Counted from the first letter of the stretch, positions 1-8,668 are shown. The stretch: DNA of 64,000 nucleotides from Alcanivorax sp. (GCA_017794945.1 CP051239.1:3075437-3139436); one strand, 5' to 3'. Numbers and translations are program-made. Notes: generated by a model from the letters alone, not told the origin.

Positions 1-906
1 ACCACGGAAAACCCTTCCTTCGAACTGAACAACGCTCTCCTGTCCCGGGCCCGGGTGTACCGGTTGCGCGGCCTGGAGCGGGCCGACCTGGACGGCTTGC
101 TCAACCGTGCCCTGGCGGAACCGGAACTGACCGACACGGTGATCGAGGACGACGCCCGGGACCTGCTGCTCGGCTACGCCGACGGCGACGCGCGCCGGCT
201 GCTGAACATGCTGGAAATCGCCCTGGACCTCACCGACGGTGAGCGGCCCCGCATCGACCGGCCGCTGATGGAAGAGGTGCTGCGCGACGCGGTGCGGCGC
301 TTCGATAAGGGCGGCGACGTCTTCTACGACCAGATCAGCGCCCTGCACAAGGCGGTGCGCGGCTCCGACCCGGACGCCGCGCTCTACTGGTTCGCGCGCA
401 TGCTCGACGGGGGCTGCGACCCGCTGTACATCGCCCGGCGGGTGGTGCGCATGGCCAGCGAGGAGATTGGTAACGCTGACCCGCGCGCGCTTACCCTGTG
501 CCTCAACGCCTGGGACGTGCAGGAGCGCCTCGGCAGCCCCGAAGGCGAGTTGGCGGTGGCGCAGGCGATCGCCTATGTGGCGGTGGCGCCGAAGAGCAAC
601 GCGGTCTACAACGCCTATAACGCGGCGCGCGCTCTGGTGGCCGGCAACCCCAGCAACGACGTGCCGCTGCATCTGCGTAACGCGCCCACCAAGCTGATGA
701 AAAACGAAGGCTATGGCGCCGAGTACCATTACGCCCACGATTTCCCCGACGCCTTCGTCGACGGCGAGAACTATTTTCCGGTGGAGCTGCGTGACACCCG
801 TCTCTACGAACCGGTGGAGCGCGGCCTGGAAATCCGCATTGCCGAGAAGCTGCGCACCCTGCGCCGCAAGAACGCGGAAAGTAGCTGGAAGCGCTACGAC
901 GACTAA
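1..906 (+). CDS. rarA: Replication-associated recombination protein A (AAA+ ATPase), 3' part
   Basis: The window opens inside this gene, in frame 1. The first residues, TTENPSFELNNALLSRARVY, are the AAA+ sensor-1 region typical of RarA/MgsA, and the rest is the C-terminal tetramerisation part, with family stretches such as DGGCDPLYIARR and YHYAHDFPDAFV. RarA is a clamp-loader-like ATPase acting at stalled replication forks. Roughly the last 300 residues are present; the P-loop half lies upstream of the window. Its position just before serS matches the lolA-rarA-serS order known in Pseudomonas. It ends at a TAA followed directly by a palindromic repeat. Identification is firm. Confidence 0.93.
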   Translation, partial: TTENPSFELNNALLSRARVYRLRGLERADLDGLLNRALAEPELTDTVIEDDARDLLLGYADGDARRLLNMLEIALDLTDGERPRIDRPLMEEVLRDAVRRFDKGGDVFYDQISALHKAVRGSDPDAALYWFARMLDGGCDPLYIARRVVRMASEEIGNADPRALTLCLNAWDVQERLGSPEGELAVAQAIAYVAVAPKSNAVYNAYNAARALVAGNPSNDVPLHLRNAPTKLMKNEGYGAEYHYAHDFPDAFVDGENYFPVELRDTRLYEPVERGLEIRIAEKLRTLRRKNAESSWKRYDD

Positions 907-908
907 AC

Positions 909-1001
909 GTAGGTCGGGTTAGCGAAGCGTAACCCGACAGGCGGCTCGGCGGCCTGCGGAAAGGTTTCTGTCGGGTTACGCCTTCGGCTAACCCGACCTA
1001 C
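909..1001. repeat. Paired inverted GTAGGTCGG-type palindromic repeat
   Basis: Two units, at 909-939 and 969-1001, face each other and begin or end with GTAGGTCGG / CCGACCTAC. Each is itself a hairpin (TCGGGTTA paired with TAACCCGA), so the whole can fold as a two-leaf structure. A second pair of the same design but with different inner bases lies at 57698-57783. Similar short repeats are widespread between genes in gammaproteobacteria. It sits just after the rarA stop and could act as a terminator-like or RNA-stabilising structure; there is no long T run. Confidence 0.8.
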
Positions 1002-1105
1002 GCGGCTTGCTCCCACAAGCTTGCGGCTTTGGATTTTGCTAAACTTCGCGGCCCTGGCCGCTGGCCACTGAGACGAACGACGATTTATTCCCAAGGGGAT
1101 CGACC

Positions 1106-2398
1106 ATGCTTGATATCCGTGTGCTGCGCCAGGACGGCGACGCCATTCGTGAAGCGCTGAAAAAACGGGGCTATGACCTGGATCTGGCCACGTTCCAGAG
1201 TCTCGACGCCAAGCGTAAAGACGCGGACGTGCGTTCCCAGGACCTGCAGGCGCGGCGCAAGAAAGCCTCCAAGGAAGTGGGGGAGCTGATCAAGTCGGGC
1301 ATGGAGGTGGACGCCGCCAAGGCCAAGGTGGCGGAAACCCTGAAGACCCTGGACACGGAACTGGACCAGGAAGTGGCCCGCGCCAAGGCGGTTCAGGAGG
1401 AGATCCGCGAGTTCCTGATGGGCGTGCCCAACGTGCCGGTGGACGAAGTGCCCGCCGGCGACGACGAAGACGACAACGTGGAAGTCCGCCAATGGGGCAC
1501 CCCCACCGAGCTGTCGTTTGCCGCCAAGGATCATGTGGATCTCGGCGAGGCGTTCAGCCAGGGTCATCTGGATTTCGAACGGGCCAGCAAACTGTCCGGC
1601 GCCCGTTTCGCGGTAATGAGCGGCCAGCTCGCGCGCCTGCACCGGGCGTTGATCGACTTCATGCTCGATACTCATGCCGTGGAGCACGGCTACCAGGAAC
1701 TGTACGTGCCGTATCTGGTGGGCCCGGACGCGCTGCGCGGCACCGGCCAGTTGCCCAAATTCGAGGAAGACCTGTTCAAAATGGAGGGGGAGCGCGAGCT
1801 TTATCTGATCCCCACCGCCGAAGTGCCGGTCACCAACCTAGCGGCCGAGGAAATCCTCGAAGCGGACAGCATGCCGCGCCGTTATGTCTGCCACACCCCC
1901 TGTTTCCGGTCGGAAGCGGGCAGCCACGGCAAGGACACCCGCGGCATGATTCGCCAGCACCAGTTCGAGAAAGTGGAGCTGGTTCAGCTGGTGCCCGCCG
2001 ATCAGTCCGACCAGGCGCTGGAAGACCTCACCGGCCACGCCGAGGCGATTCTCCAGAAACTGGGCCTGCCTTATCGGGTGGTGATCCTGTGCGGCGGCGA
2101 CCTGGGCTTCTCCGCCGCCAAGACCTACGATATTGAAGTGTGGCTGCCCAGCCAGGGCCGCTACCGGGAAATCTCCTCCTGTTCCAGCTTCCGGGATTAT
2201 CAGGCCCGCCGCATGCAGGCGCGCTGGCGCAACCCGGAGACCGGCAAGCCGGAATTGGTACATACCTTGAATGGTTCCGGTCTGGCCGTGGGTCGCACCC
2301 TGGTGGCGATCCTGGAGAACTACCAGAACGAGGACGGTTCCGTGACCGTGCCCGAGGCCCTGCGGCCCTATATGAGAGGCCTGGAACGGCTGAGCTGA
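1106..2398 (+). CDS. serS: Seryl-tRNA synthetase
   Basis: A 430-residue class II aminoacyl-tRNA synthetase that charges tRNA-Ser in the cytoplasm. The N-terminal ~100 residues form the long antiparallel coiled-coil arm (lysine/arginine-rich, [21 protein letters not shown]). The catalytic core shows motif 2 ([20 protein letters not shown]) and motif 3 ([20 protein letters not shown]). The ATG at 1106 follows an AAGGGGA ribosome site. The length is normal for the family and the gene is intact. A tRNA-Ser(UGA) gene lies about 4 kb downstream. cysG follows 25 bp later on the same strand, an arrangement shared with Pseudomonas. Confidence 0.97.
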   Translation: MLDIRVLRQDGDAIREALKKRGYDLDLATFQSLDAKRKDADVRSQDLQARRKKASKEVGELIKSGMEVDAAKAKVAETLKTLDTELDQEVARAKAVQEEIREFLMGVPNVPVDEVPAGDDEDDNVEVRQWGTPTELSFAAKDHVDLGEAFSQGHLDFERASKLSGARFAVMSGQLARLHRALIDFMLDTHAVEHGYQELYVPYLVGPDALRGTGQLPKFEEDLFKMEGERELYLIPTAEVPVTNLAAEEILEADSMPRRYVCHTPCFRSEAGSHGKDTRGMIRQHQFEKVELVQLVPADQSDQALEDLTGHAEAILQKLGLPYRVVILCGGDLGFSAAKTYDIEVWLPSQGRYREISSCSSFRDYQARRMQARWRNPETGKPELVHTLNGSGLAVGRTLVAILENYQNEDGSVTVPEALRPYMRGLERLS

Positions 2399-2423
2399 CG
2401 GCACGCCGGGAGGACACAACGCC

Positions 2424-3839
2424 ATGGATTTTCTGCCCCTGGGGCTCAAACTCGCCGGCCACACCGTGGTTGTGGTGGGCGGCGGCGACACCGCGCTGCG
2501 CAAGGCGCGTTTGCTGGACCGCGCCGGTGCGCGCCTGCGTCTGGTGGCGCCGCAATGGCGCGCCGAACTGCAGGCCCTCGTGGAACGGCAAGGGGCCGGC
2601 GGCCAGTGTCACCGACGTGGGTTCCAGGACGACGATCTGGACGGCGCGCGGCTGGTGGTGCTGGCCACCGACGACGGGGCGCTCAACGAGCGCGTCGCGG
2701 CCCTCTGCGCCGCCCGGGGCGTGCCGGTCAACGTGGTCGACCGGCCGGACATCAGCAGTTTCGTGTTCCCCGCGCTGATCGACCGCGATCCCTTGTTCAT
2801 CACCATCAGTTCCTCCGGCGTATCGCCGGTGTTGACCCGGCGGCTGCGGGCCCGTCTGGAAGCCTGGCTGCCCAGTCGCTGGGGGCGGCTCGCTGGTATT
2901 CTCGGCCGTTTCCGCGCGCCGCTGGCGCGGGCGTTGCCGGACCGCAAGGCCCGCGAAGCGTTCTGGGAGCGGCAGCTGGACGGTCCCCTGGTGGAGCAGG
3001 TGCTTTCCGGACATGAATCCGAAGCGGAAGCGGCGCTGCACGCCGCCGTGGCCCACGCCGACCAGGAGCATCCACCGCCGGTGGACGGCGAGGTCTATCT
3101 GGTGGGCGCGGGCCCCGGTGACCCGGACCTGCTCACCTTCCGCGGCCTGCACTTGCTGCGCAAGGCGGATACCGTGCTGTACGACCGGCTGGTGGCACCG
3201 GAGATTCTCGCGCTCGCCCGTGAGGATGCGGAACGAATCTATGTGGGCAAGGCCCGCGACCGGCACACCTTGCCCCAGGACAACATCAACGATCTGCTGG
3301 TGCATTACGCCCGGCAGGGCAGGAAAGTGTGCCGGCTGAAGGGCGGCGACCCCTTTATTTTCGGCCGTGGCGGCGAGGAACTGGAAGAGGTGGTGGCCGC
3401 CGGCATACCGTTCCAGGTGGTGCCCGGCATCACCGCCGCCAGCGGCTGCGCCGCCTACGCTGGTATCCCGTTGACCCACCGGGACCACGCCCAGTCGGTG
3501 CGCTTCGTCACCGGCCACCGCAAGGACGGCAGCGTGGATCTGAACTGGGCCGGCCTGGTGGCGGAGCAGGAAACCCTGGTGTTCTACATGGGGCTGGTGG
3601 GGCTGCGCGAAATCTGCGCCCGGCTGATCGAACACGGGCGCGGGGCGGACACACCGGTGGCGCTGGTCTCACGCGGCACCACCGACGCCCAGGAAGTGAT
3701 CACCGGTACCCTGGCCGATCTGGCCGACCGCATCGAAGGCCGTGAAATTCACGCGCCCACCCTGATCATCGTTGGCAGCGTGGTCAGTCTGCACCCGCGC
3801 TACCGCTGGTTCGGCGCTGCTGATACCGGCGGCGCTTAG
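2424..3839 (+). CDS. cysG: Siroheme synthase (trifunctional CysG)
   Basis: A 471-residue fusion enzyme that makes siroheme for sulfite and nitrite reductases. The N-terminal ~210 residues are the precorrin-2 dehydrogenase / ferrochelatase half, with an NAD-binding [15 protein letters not shown] near residue 17. From about residue 217 comes the uroporphyrinogen-III methyltransferase half, with [31 protein letters not shown] and [20 protein letters not shown]. The ATG follows a GGGAGG ribosome site. The stop overlaps the stop of the opposite-strand ybiB-like gene by 4 bp. Residues 55-70 looked odd at first, but they align without a frameshift. cysB, the regulator of this kind of pathway, lies at 46342. 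Confidence 0.96.
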   Translation: MDFLPLGLKLAGHTVVVVGGGDTALRKARLLDRAGARLRLVAPQWRAELQALVERQGAGGQCHRRGFQDDDLDGARLVVLATDDGALNERVAALCAARGVPVNVVDRPDISSFVFPALIDRDPLFITISSSGVSPVLTRRLRARLEAWLPSRWGRLAGILGRFRAPLARALPDRKAREAFWERQLDGPLVEQVLSGHESEAEAALHAAVAHADQEHPPPVDGEVYLVGAGPGDPDLLTFRGLHLLRKADTVLYDRLVAPEILALAREDAERIYVGKARDRHTLPQDNINDLLVHYARQGRKVCRLKGGDPFIFGRGGEELEEVVAAGIPFQVVPGITAASGCAAYAGIPLTHRDHAQSVRFVTGHRKDGSVDLNWAGLVAEQETLVFYMGLVGLREICARLIEHGRGADTPVALVSRGTTDAQEVITGTLADLADRIEGREIHAPTLIIVGSVVSLHPRYRWFGAADTGGA

Positions 3840-4822
3840 AGCCGGTCCCGGCGCCGCGCTTCCCAGAGCGCGGCGGCCGCCTTTTCGCCTTCCTCCAGGC
3901 TGGTGACTTTTTCCAGCCCCCACAATACCGCCGCCACGGTTTTGACCACCGCGGCCTGGCCATAGGCGTCGTCCGCCTGCCCGCGCCACAGCGCCTGCAG
4001 GGGCGCCACCGACACCTCGCCCGGCGGCGTCTGCCGGCCCATGGCGGCGTTCAGTACGCCGTCCGCCGGCTCGCCGTGGCGCAGCCCGGTGAGGGCGGTG
4101 CGCGCGTCCGGGCGGATCTCCAGCTCGCCGCCTTCGCCCTTGAACAGCAGCAGGTTACGGTCACCACAGGCGCTCGCAGCGCCCAAATGCAGCTCCAGAT
4201 AGGCGGGGTGGAAGACGCTCTGCATGCTCAGCGGCGCCGCCGCCGGGTTGAGGCTGCGTGCCAGCGTATTGATCGGCGAACGCAGGCCCAGCTGAAAGCG
4301 CATCATCAGCAGCTCGGGCAGGGCCGGGCAGAAGTGCCCCAGATCCAGGTAGGTCAGGCCGTCGCTGTCCAGCTGCTCGCCGGCCTGAGCCACCGAGGCC
4401 GGCAACGCCAGGCCCAGCTCCGCCAGCATGTCGTCGCTGTAGCGGCGGTTAGGGGTGTGCGCCGGGCCGCCGTGCATCAGAATGCGCAGGCCGTTGTCGG
4501 CCAGCAGGCGGGCGGCCAGCAGGTACCAGGGGTGGTGTTTCTTCTTGCCCGCGTAGCTGGGCCAGTCCACATCGACGGCGGGCAGGGCGGCCAGATGCTC
4601 CTGGCACACCGGCCGGCAGGCGTCGAGGAAGCCGGCCAGTTCCTCGGCGGTTTCCTCCTTGACGCGCAGCAGCATCAGAAAGGCGCCCACCTGGGCCGGC
4701 TCCGCGTCGCCGCGCAGGATCATCGCCATGGCGTCGGCGGCTTCTTCCCGGGTAAGGCTGCGCCGCGCCCGTTTGCCACGGCCCAGGGTGCGCACATAGG
4801 GCGCGAAAGGATGTTCGCTCAT
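3836..4822 (-). CDS. YbiB-like protein (anthranilate phosphoribosyltransferase fold)
   Basis: A 328-residue protein of the glycosyltransferase family related to TrpD, often called YbiB or TrpD2. The N-terminal helical domain ([37 protein letters not shown]) is characteristic. The phosphoribosyltransferase core follows, but without the canonical TrpD glycine-rich substrate loop ([12 protein letters not shown] stands near that place). E. coli YbiB binds nucleic acid and is not an anthranilate transferase; the role here is unknown. The ATG overlaps the tusB stop by 4 nt, so it is translationally coupled to the tus operon, in the place where a DsrC/TusE gene might be expected. Confidence 0.85.
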   Translation of the reverse strand: MSEHPFAPYVRTLGRGKRARRSLTREEAADAMAMILRGDAEPAQVGAFLMLLRVKEETAEELAGFLDACRPVCQEHLAALPAVDVDWPSYAGKKKHHPWYLLAARLLADNGLRILMHGGPAHTPNRRYSDDMLAELGLALPASVAQAGEQLDSDGLTYLDLGHFCPALPELLMMRFQLGLRSPINTLARSLNPAAAPLSMQSVFHPAYLELHLGAASACGDRNLLLFKGEGGELEIRPDARTALTGLRHGEPADGVLNAAMGRQTPPGEVSVAPLQALWRGQADDAYGQAAVVKTVAAVLWGLEKVTSLEEGEKAAAALWEARRRDRL

Positions 4823-5088
4823 GAGCTCTCGGTGTCGTACCAGCCGGTGACCGGACCCTGTTCGGCGATCAGAGCCACCAGCCGGTCGTAGTCAATGGTT
4901 TCCAGATCCGCCGGGCGTGTCGCCGGCGGGCCCTCGGCGAGCAGAAAGCCCGGCCCTTGCAGGGGAAAGTCGGCGGCCACCAGATGGCCCTGGTCAACGA
5001 ACACGCACAGATCACCGCTTTCGTAGACCGCCAGGCAGTCGCGGCCGGTTTCGCTGTCCAGGTCGTCAAAGCCGATCAAGTGCAACAT
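4819..5088 (-). CDS. tusB: Sulfur relay protein TusB / DsrH family
   Basis: An 89-residue protein starting MLHLIGF, as in TusB, with the family's short alternating strand-helix layout. TusB is a subunit of the TusBCD hexamer, which passes persulfide sulfur from TusA towards TusE and MnmA for 2-thiouridine at the tRNA wobble position. It overlaps tusC by 1 nt and the ybiB-like gene by 4 nt. Sequence conservation in this family is low, so the call rests on size, start and position after tusD and tusC. Confidence 0.82.
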   Translation of the reverse strand: MLHLIGFDDLDSETGRDCLAVYESGDLCVFVDQGHLVAADFPLQGPGFLLAEGPPATRPADLETIDYDRLVALIAEQGPVTGWYDTESS

Positions 5089-5399
5089 TACAGTATGACC
5101 AGTTGCGCGGCGCCGTGCCGCAGCCCGTGGAGTTCGGCGTCGTCCAGGCCCTCGATGCCGTCCAGCCCGGCGGGCAGATCGTCGCGCCGGGCCACGCAGC
5201 GCACGCCGAAGCCGGTGAGCTCGGCGAGCAGCTCCCCATGGTCGGCGCGCCGCGCCAGCACTTTCAAGGGCGCCGCCTGGAACCAGACCAGAGTGGTGAC
5301 GCCGAAGGCGGCCCCGGTGAGCGCCATGTCCACGCTCTCCCGCCAGCCGCCGCCTCGACCGGGCGCATGGCGCACCAGATAAAGCACCGAATCAGCCAA
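5088..5399 (-). CDS. tusC: Sulfur relay protein TusC / DsrF family
   Basis: A 103-residue DsrE/DsrF-like protein, the middle subunit of TusBCD. The start is TTG at 5399, inside the tusD 3' end (TTGGCTGA contains both the start and the tusD stop). The only in-frame ATG is 25 codons in and would remove the first strand of the fold, so TTG is preferred. Order and tight overlaps with tusD and tusB match the known tusDCB operon. It is inferred to be translated by coupling from tusD. Confidence 0.85.
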   Translation of the reverse strand: MADSVLYLVRHAPGRGGGWRESVDMALTGAAFGVTTLVWFQAAPLKVLARRADHGELLAELTGFGVRCVARRDDLPAGLDGIEGLDDAELHGLRHGAAQLVIL

Positions 5400-5787
5400 A
5401 ATGCACCACCCGGTCGCTCTGTGTCAGGGCGTCCACCCAGTCGCCCAGCCCCACCAGTGTGAAGCCGTCCGCCAGGGTGCCGCTGACGTTGTTCAGACCG
5501 GCGCGCCGGGCCTCCTCGTGGTCACTGATACCGCGCTTGAGCGCGGCGCCCACGCACACCGAGGCCGGCCAGCCGTGCTCCGCCACCAGGGTTTGCCAGC
5601 CGCGCTGTGCCTCGCAGGCGACGTCGCCACGGCGGGCCAGACGATTGGCCAGATGGACGCCGTCGCCGTAGAAAAAGATGCGATAAAGCCGATTGGAGGA
5701 ACGGGCCACCGCCTGGGCGGTGTGAAGGGCGGTGAGGGCGCCGGGCCGTTGCGGCCCGGCGGTCACAAGCAAACTGACTTTAATCAT
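5392..5787 (-). CDS. tusD: Sulfurtransferase TusD
   Basis: A 131-residue DsrE-family protein. The start used is the ATG at 5787 (MIKVSLLVTAGP); the frame is open further upstream, but that part lies inside yccA and does not look like protein. The active-site cysteine is present as Cys78 in ASVCVGAALKRG, the same position as in E. coli TusD, where it carries the persulfide. The start overlaps the yccA stop by 8 bp. It works with TusB and TusC encoded immediately downstream; no TusE is visible in the cluster. Confidence 0.92.
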   Translation of the reverse strand: MIKVSLLVTAGPQRPGALTALHTAQAVARSSNRLYRIFFYGDGVHLANRLARRGDVACEAQRGWQTLVAEHGWPASVCVGAALKRGISDHEEARRAGLNNVSGTLADGFTLVGLGDWVDALTQSDRVVHFG

Positions 5788-6469
5788 TCCCGCTGAGGGC
5801 GGTGAGGATGTGCAGCAGGGACAGGAACAGGTTGTAGATGGACACGAACAGCGTGACCGTGGCCATGATGTAGTTGGTTTCGCCGCCATGAATGATGGCG
5901 CTGGTCTGCCACAGAATCAGCAGGGACGAAAGCAGCACGAAGGCGGCGGATACCGCCAGGGACAGGGCCGGGATGTTGAAGAACACCGCCGCCAGGCCGG
6001 CCAGGAAAGCCACCAGAATGCCAACCATGATGAAGTTGGTCATAAAGCTGAAGTCCTTGCGGGTCACCAGCGCGATGGCCGACATGGCGACGAAAATACT
6101 GGCGGTGCCGCCCAGCGCCAGGGAAACGATCTCCATGCCGCCGTTGATCTGAGCATACATATTGATGATCGGTCCGGTGGTGAAACCCAGCCAGCCGGTC
6201 AGGCCGAACACGGCAAGAATGCCCCAGGAGCTGTTGCGCAACTTATTGGTGGCGAACAGCAGGCCGAAGTAGACGCCCAGTGTCACGAACACATTGACGT
6301 AGCCGATGCCCATTGCCATGGCGAACACCGCGGCGCCGGTGGCGACCATCAGGGAAAGCCCCAGCAGCATGTAGGTGTTTTTCAGGACCTGAGCGGCGCG
6401 CTCGCCGGTGACCGCCGTGGCCGCGTGCTGACGGTGGGGGGCGGTGTACGGGTTCGGGTGGTTGCTCAT
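5780..6469 (-). CDS. yccA: Bax inhibitor-1 / YccA family membrane protein
   Basis: About 229 residues with seven hydrophobic segments and the family's short C-terminal pattern (hydrophobic ends ...TLFVSIYNLFLSLLHILTAL). E. coli YccA is an inner-membrane protein that interacts with and modulates the FtsH/HflKC protease. The start is uncertain: the ATG at 6469 (MSNHPNPYTAP) is chosen from family length, the ATG at 6481 is possible, and neither has a strong ribosome site. It is the first gene of the yccA-tusD-tusC-tusB-ybiB run, all overlapping, the same neighbourhood as in Pseudomonas. Confidence 0.88.
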   Translation of the reverse strand: MSNHPNPYTAPHRQHAATAVTGERAAQVLKNTYMLLGLSLMVATGAAVFAMAMGIGYVNVFVTLGVYFGLLFATNKLRNSSWGILAVFGLTGWLGFTTGPIINMYAQINGGMEIVSLALGGTASIFVAMSAIALVTRKDFSFMTNFIMVGILVAFLAGLAAVFFNIPALSLAVSAAFVLLSSLLILWQTSAIIHGGETNYIMATVTLFVSIYNLFLSLLHILTALSGND

Positions 6470-6580
6470 ACTCGGACTCATTGCTTGAGGGTGTTCCCTG
6501 GATAATAGGGACACTCGCGCCAAAATCAAGATTTCCCTCTTGAATCACACGGTTATGGCAGTGTTATTGACCCGGGGCCG

Positions 6581-6608
6581 TTGACTGCGAAAGCGTCTCA
6601 GGTATGAT
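6581..6608 (+). promoter_or_regulatory. Sigma-70 type promoter of tRNA-Ser
   Basis: TTGACT at 6581-6586 and TATGAT at 6603-6608 are separated by 16 bp. The mature tRNA begins at 6620, 11 bp after the -10 box. Both boxes are close to consensus, as expected for a tRNA gene. Confidence 0.75.
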
Positions 6609-6619
6609 TGGCGCCCATC

Positions 6620-6709
6620 GGAGAGGTGGCAGAGTGGTCGAATGCAGCGGTCTTGAAAACCGCCGAGGATTTGCGTCCTCCGTGGGTTCGAATCCCACCC
6701 TCTCCGCCA
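6620..6709 (+). tRNA. tRNA-Ser (anticodon UGA)
   Basis: A 90-nt class II tRNA with a 7-bp acceptor stem (GGAGAGG with CCTCTCC), encoded CCA at 6707-6709, a long variable arm (GAGGATTTGCGTCCTC) and the anticodon stem GCGGT/ACCGC around TGA at 6654-6656. The T-arm reads GTGGG TTCGAAT CCCAC. It has its own promoter and a strong terminator 8 bp downstream, so it is a single-gene unit. Confidence 0.97.
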
Positions 6710-6716
6710 AACAAAA

Positions 6717-6746
6717 GGGGCTGCCAAAAGGCAGCCCCTTTTTTTT
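6717..6746 (+). terminator. Rho-independent terminator of tRNA-Ser
   Basis: A perfect 9-bp stem GGGGCTGCC / GGCAGCCCC with an AAAA loop is followed by eight T residues. It starts 8 bp after the tRNA CCA end. Confidence 0.95.
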
Positions 6747-7071
6747 GGCGGACAGGGCGGTCTAATTCGAACCCACCGGTTCGACCGAGCGGCGCAAAGC
6801 GCCGCGAAGGACCGCCGCCAAAGGCGGCGGCCCCGAAGGGGTGAGCCGGCGTAGCCGGCGAATAATCCCACCCTCTCGGCGCGCAAAGCGCGCCCAAACC
6901 TCTCAGCCACCACCAAATCCCTCGACGAACGCTTTCCAACCCCAAGTCCTTTCCACCCCAATCCACGACGCAAAACCCCATGGCCGTGCCAACACCCCTG
7001 TGCCAGCATGTTTTCTCAATTTTCGGAATCTCATTCCAAAAGAGTTATTCCACAAACAAAAAAGGAAAAAC
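6747..7071. repeat. Gene-free stretch: string of six mini-hairpins plus a 14-nt copy of the tRNA-Ser 3' end
   Basis: No gene is seen here. Six short perfect stems follow one another: 6768-6783, 6789-6805, 6812-6830, 6831-6841, 6845-6859 and 6878-6894. Four have AAA or GAA triloops and stems of 4 to 8 bp. Between the fifth and sixth lies AATCCCACCCTCTC (6864-6877), identical to part of the T-arm and acceptor strand of the tRNA-Ser gene just upstream. 6895-7060 shows no clear feature except the AAAGGAAAAAC ribosome site at its end. Confidence 0.75.
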
Positions 7072-7353
7072 ATGCTCGGTATCGTAGCTATCCTCACCGC
7101 CCAACCCGGCAAGGGCGACGCGCTCGTCGCGGAAATGAGCCGCATCGCCGTGGAAGTCCGCAAGGAAGAGGGCAATCACGGCTACACCGTCCATCAGTCC
7201 GTGGACGACGGCGACACCGTGATGATCTATGAGCAGTACAACGATCAGGCGGCGTTGGACGCCCACCGCGAGAACATGAAAGGCCTGGGCGGCGGTTTGA
7301 AAGACCTGCTGGCGGGTCGGCCGGATGTGAAGTTATTCAACGTGGCCGGCTGA
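7072..7353 (+). CDS. Antibiotic biosynthesis monooxygenase (ABM) domain protein
   Basis: A 93-residue single-domain ferredoxin-like fold of the ABM / YgiN family (MLGIVAILTAQPGKGDALVAEM, then YEQYNDQAALDAHREN and the C-terminal PDVKLFNVAG). Members are small dimeric cytoplasmic monooxygenases or quinol oxidases acting on aromatic or quinone-like substrates; the substrate here cannot be told. The ATG at 7072 has an AAGGAAAAAC ribosome site. The end overlaps the convergent ArsA-like gene by 17 bp, so the two messages are complementary at their 3' ends. Confidence 0.88.
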   Translation: MLGIVAILTAQPGKGDALVAEMSRIAVEVRKEEGNHGYTVHQSVDDGDTVMIYEQYNDQAALDAHRENMKGLGGGLKDLLAGRPDVKLFNVAG

Positions 7354-8368
7354 AGCGCTCGGCGAACGCCTCCAGCGCGGCGCGCCCCTGAATATCGTCG
7401 GCCAGCAGCGGCAGGGTGAGTCGTGGCAGGTCGCCCAGGCGCCGGTCGAGGTCCGTCATCAGCCGTTGCTCCCGCTCCCGGCGGGCGCGGAAGAAGGCGC
7501 CCTCCACCTCGTCCGGCAGCACCCGGTTGATGATCATCCCGGCCACCGGAATTCGCGCCTCGCCGAGGCTGGCCACGGCCCGTTCGGTTTCCAGGATCGG
7601 CAGCCGCTCCGGGGTCAGTACGAACACAAAGCCGGTGTGGTCGGTGTCCTGCAGCCGCCGGCGCGCGCGGTGGAAACGTCGCTGCCGCTCAAGCAGTGGC
7701 GCCGCCAGCGCCCGGGCGCGCTGGTCCAGCCCTTCCAGTTCCCGGTCCTCCGGCTCACCCAGCGGGCTTTCCAGGTCCCGCCCCGGCGTTAGATGACCCA
7801 GCACCTTGCCCAGCTGTTCGGTGCGCCGGTTCTGCTTTAGCAGGCCTTCGCTCCAGGCGGCCATCAGTTCCGGCAGGCTGAGCAGCCGCAGGGTGTGGCC
7901 GGTGGGGGCGGTGTCGAAAATAATCAGGTCGAAGCGGTCCTGCTGATCAATAATCGTCGTGATGCGTTCCAGCAGGGCCGCCTCCTGGGCGCCCGGTGAC
8001 TGCCGGCTGAGGCGCAGCTGGCGCTCCAGTTCCGGGCGCTGGTCGGCGCCGGCGAACCGCGCCATCTGTGCCCGCACCCGCTCCAGATGGGCGTCCACTT
8101 CGCTGTCCGGATCGATCTCCAGGCCGGTGAGGTTGGCGGCGAGGTCGGTTTCCCGGTCACCGATCTCCCGGTCGAAGGCGTCCGCCAGGCTGTGCGCCGG
8201 ATCGGTGGACACCAGCAACACCCGGCGTCGCAGGGCGGCGGCGCGCAGTGCCAGGGCCGACGCCACCGTGGTTTTGCCGACGCCGCCCTTGCCGCCCACC
8301 ATCAGCAGGCGGCGCTCACACAGCAGGGTGTCGATGTCCAGAGGCGTATCGATGTTCGGGTCCGGCAT
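7337..8368 (-). CDS. ArsA / Get3-type ATPase
   Basis: A 343-residue member of the ArsA-TRC40 family. The deviant Walker A motif GGKGGVGKTT spans about residues 25-34, followed by the switch STDPAHSLADAF and the Walker B-like FDTAPTGHTLRLLSLP. Such ATPases deliver metalloids to efflux pumps (ArsA) or tail-anchored membrane proteins to membranes (Get3). Only one ATPase half is present, as in Get3, and no arsB, arsR or arsC is nearby, so arsenic export is not supported. It starts 3 bp after the cory-CC-star gene in the cstA operon; the partner is probably encoded there. Confidence 0.88.
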   Translation of the reverse strand: MPDPNIDTPLDIDTLLCERRLLMVGGKGGVGKTTVASALALRAAALRRRVLLVSTDPAHSLADAFDREIGDRETDLAANLTGLEIDPDSEVDAHLERVRAQMARFAGADQRPELERQLRLSRQSPGAQEAALLERITTIIDQQDRFDLIIFDTAPTGHTLRLLSLPELMAAWSEGLLKQNRRTEQLGKVLGHLTPGRDLESPLGEPEDRELEGLDQRARALAAPLLERQRRFHRARRRLQDTDHTGFVFVLTPERLPILETERAVASLGEARIPVAGMIINRVLPDEVEGAFFRARREREQRLMTDLDRRLGDLPRLTLPLLADDIQGRAALEAFAERFSRPR

Positions 8369-8371
8369 GAA

Positions 8372-8668
8372 TCAGCAGCAGCGGAAGTGGTCGAGGGGCG
8401 AGTGGGGCATGCCCATGCGTTTGTGCCAGTCGTGGAAGCGGTCCAACAGCAGCGGCTGCAGTTCCAGCGTGTACCAGGTGGCCGGATTGGGAATGCCGAG
8501 CGTCTCGGAGAATACCATCAGCATGAACAGATCCTCCTCGTCGCGCCGGGCCCGGGCGATGGCGGCGCGGTAGGGGGCGCTGTAATACGCCGCCCCCAGA
8601 TCGCCGGCGCGCCGGTACCAGCGGCGCAGCCGGCCGATCAGCCGTACCGCCGGTCGCTGGCCGCTCAA
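8372..8668 (-). CDS. Cory-CC-star family small protein
   Basis: A 98-residue protein ending in two cysteines directly before the stop (DHFRCC*), which is the naming feature of this family. The preceding region, SAPYRAAIARARRDEEDLFMLMVFSETLGIPNPATWY, is the conserved body. The start is TTG at 8668, overlapping the cstA stop (TTGA); the only upstream ATG would need 19 extra arginine-rich residues inside cstA. Its function is not established. The fixed position between cstA and an ArsA-like ATPase suggests it links the two, perhaps through the terminal cysteines (inference). Confidence 0.8.
   Translation of the reverse strand: MSGQRPAVRLIGRLRRWYRRAGDLGAAYYSAPYRAAIARARRDEEDLFMLMVFSETLGIPNPATWYTLELQPLLLDRFHDWHKRMGMPHSPLDHFRCC

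Noticed and set aside
2555..2660. Possible compensated frameshift in cysG around residues 45-75
   Set aside because: The in-frame residues ([18 protein letters not shown]) can be aligned with the normal family pattern without shifting frame.
7337..8368. Arsenic resistance operon
   Set aside because: Only a single-half ArsA-like ATPase is present, with no arsB, arsC, arsD or arsR; its operon partners are cstA and a cory-CC-star gene.
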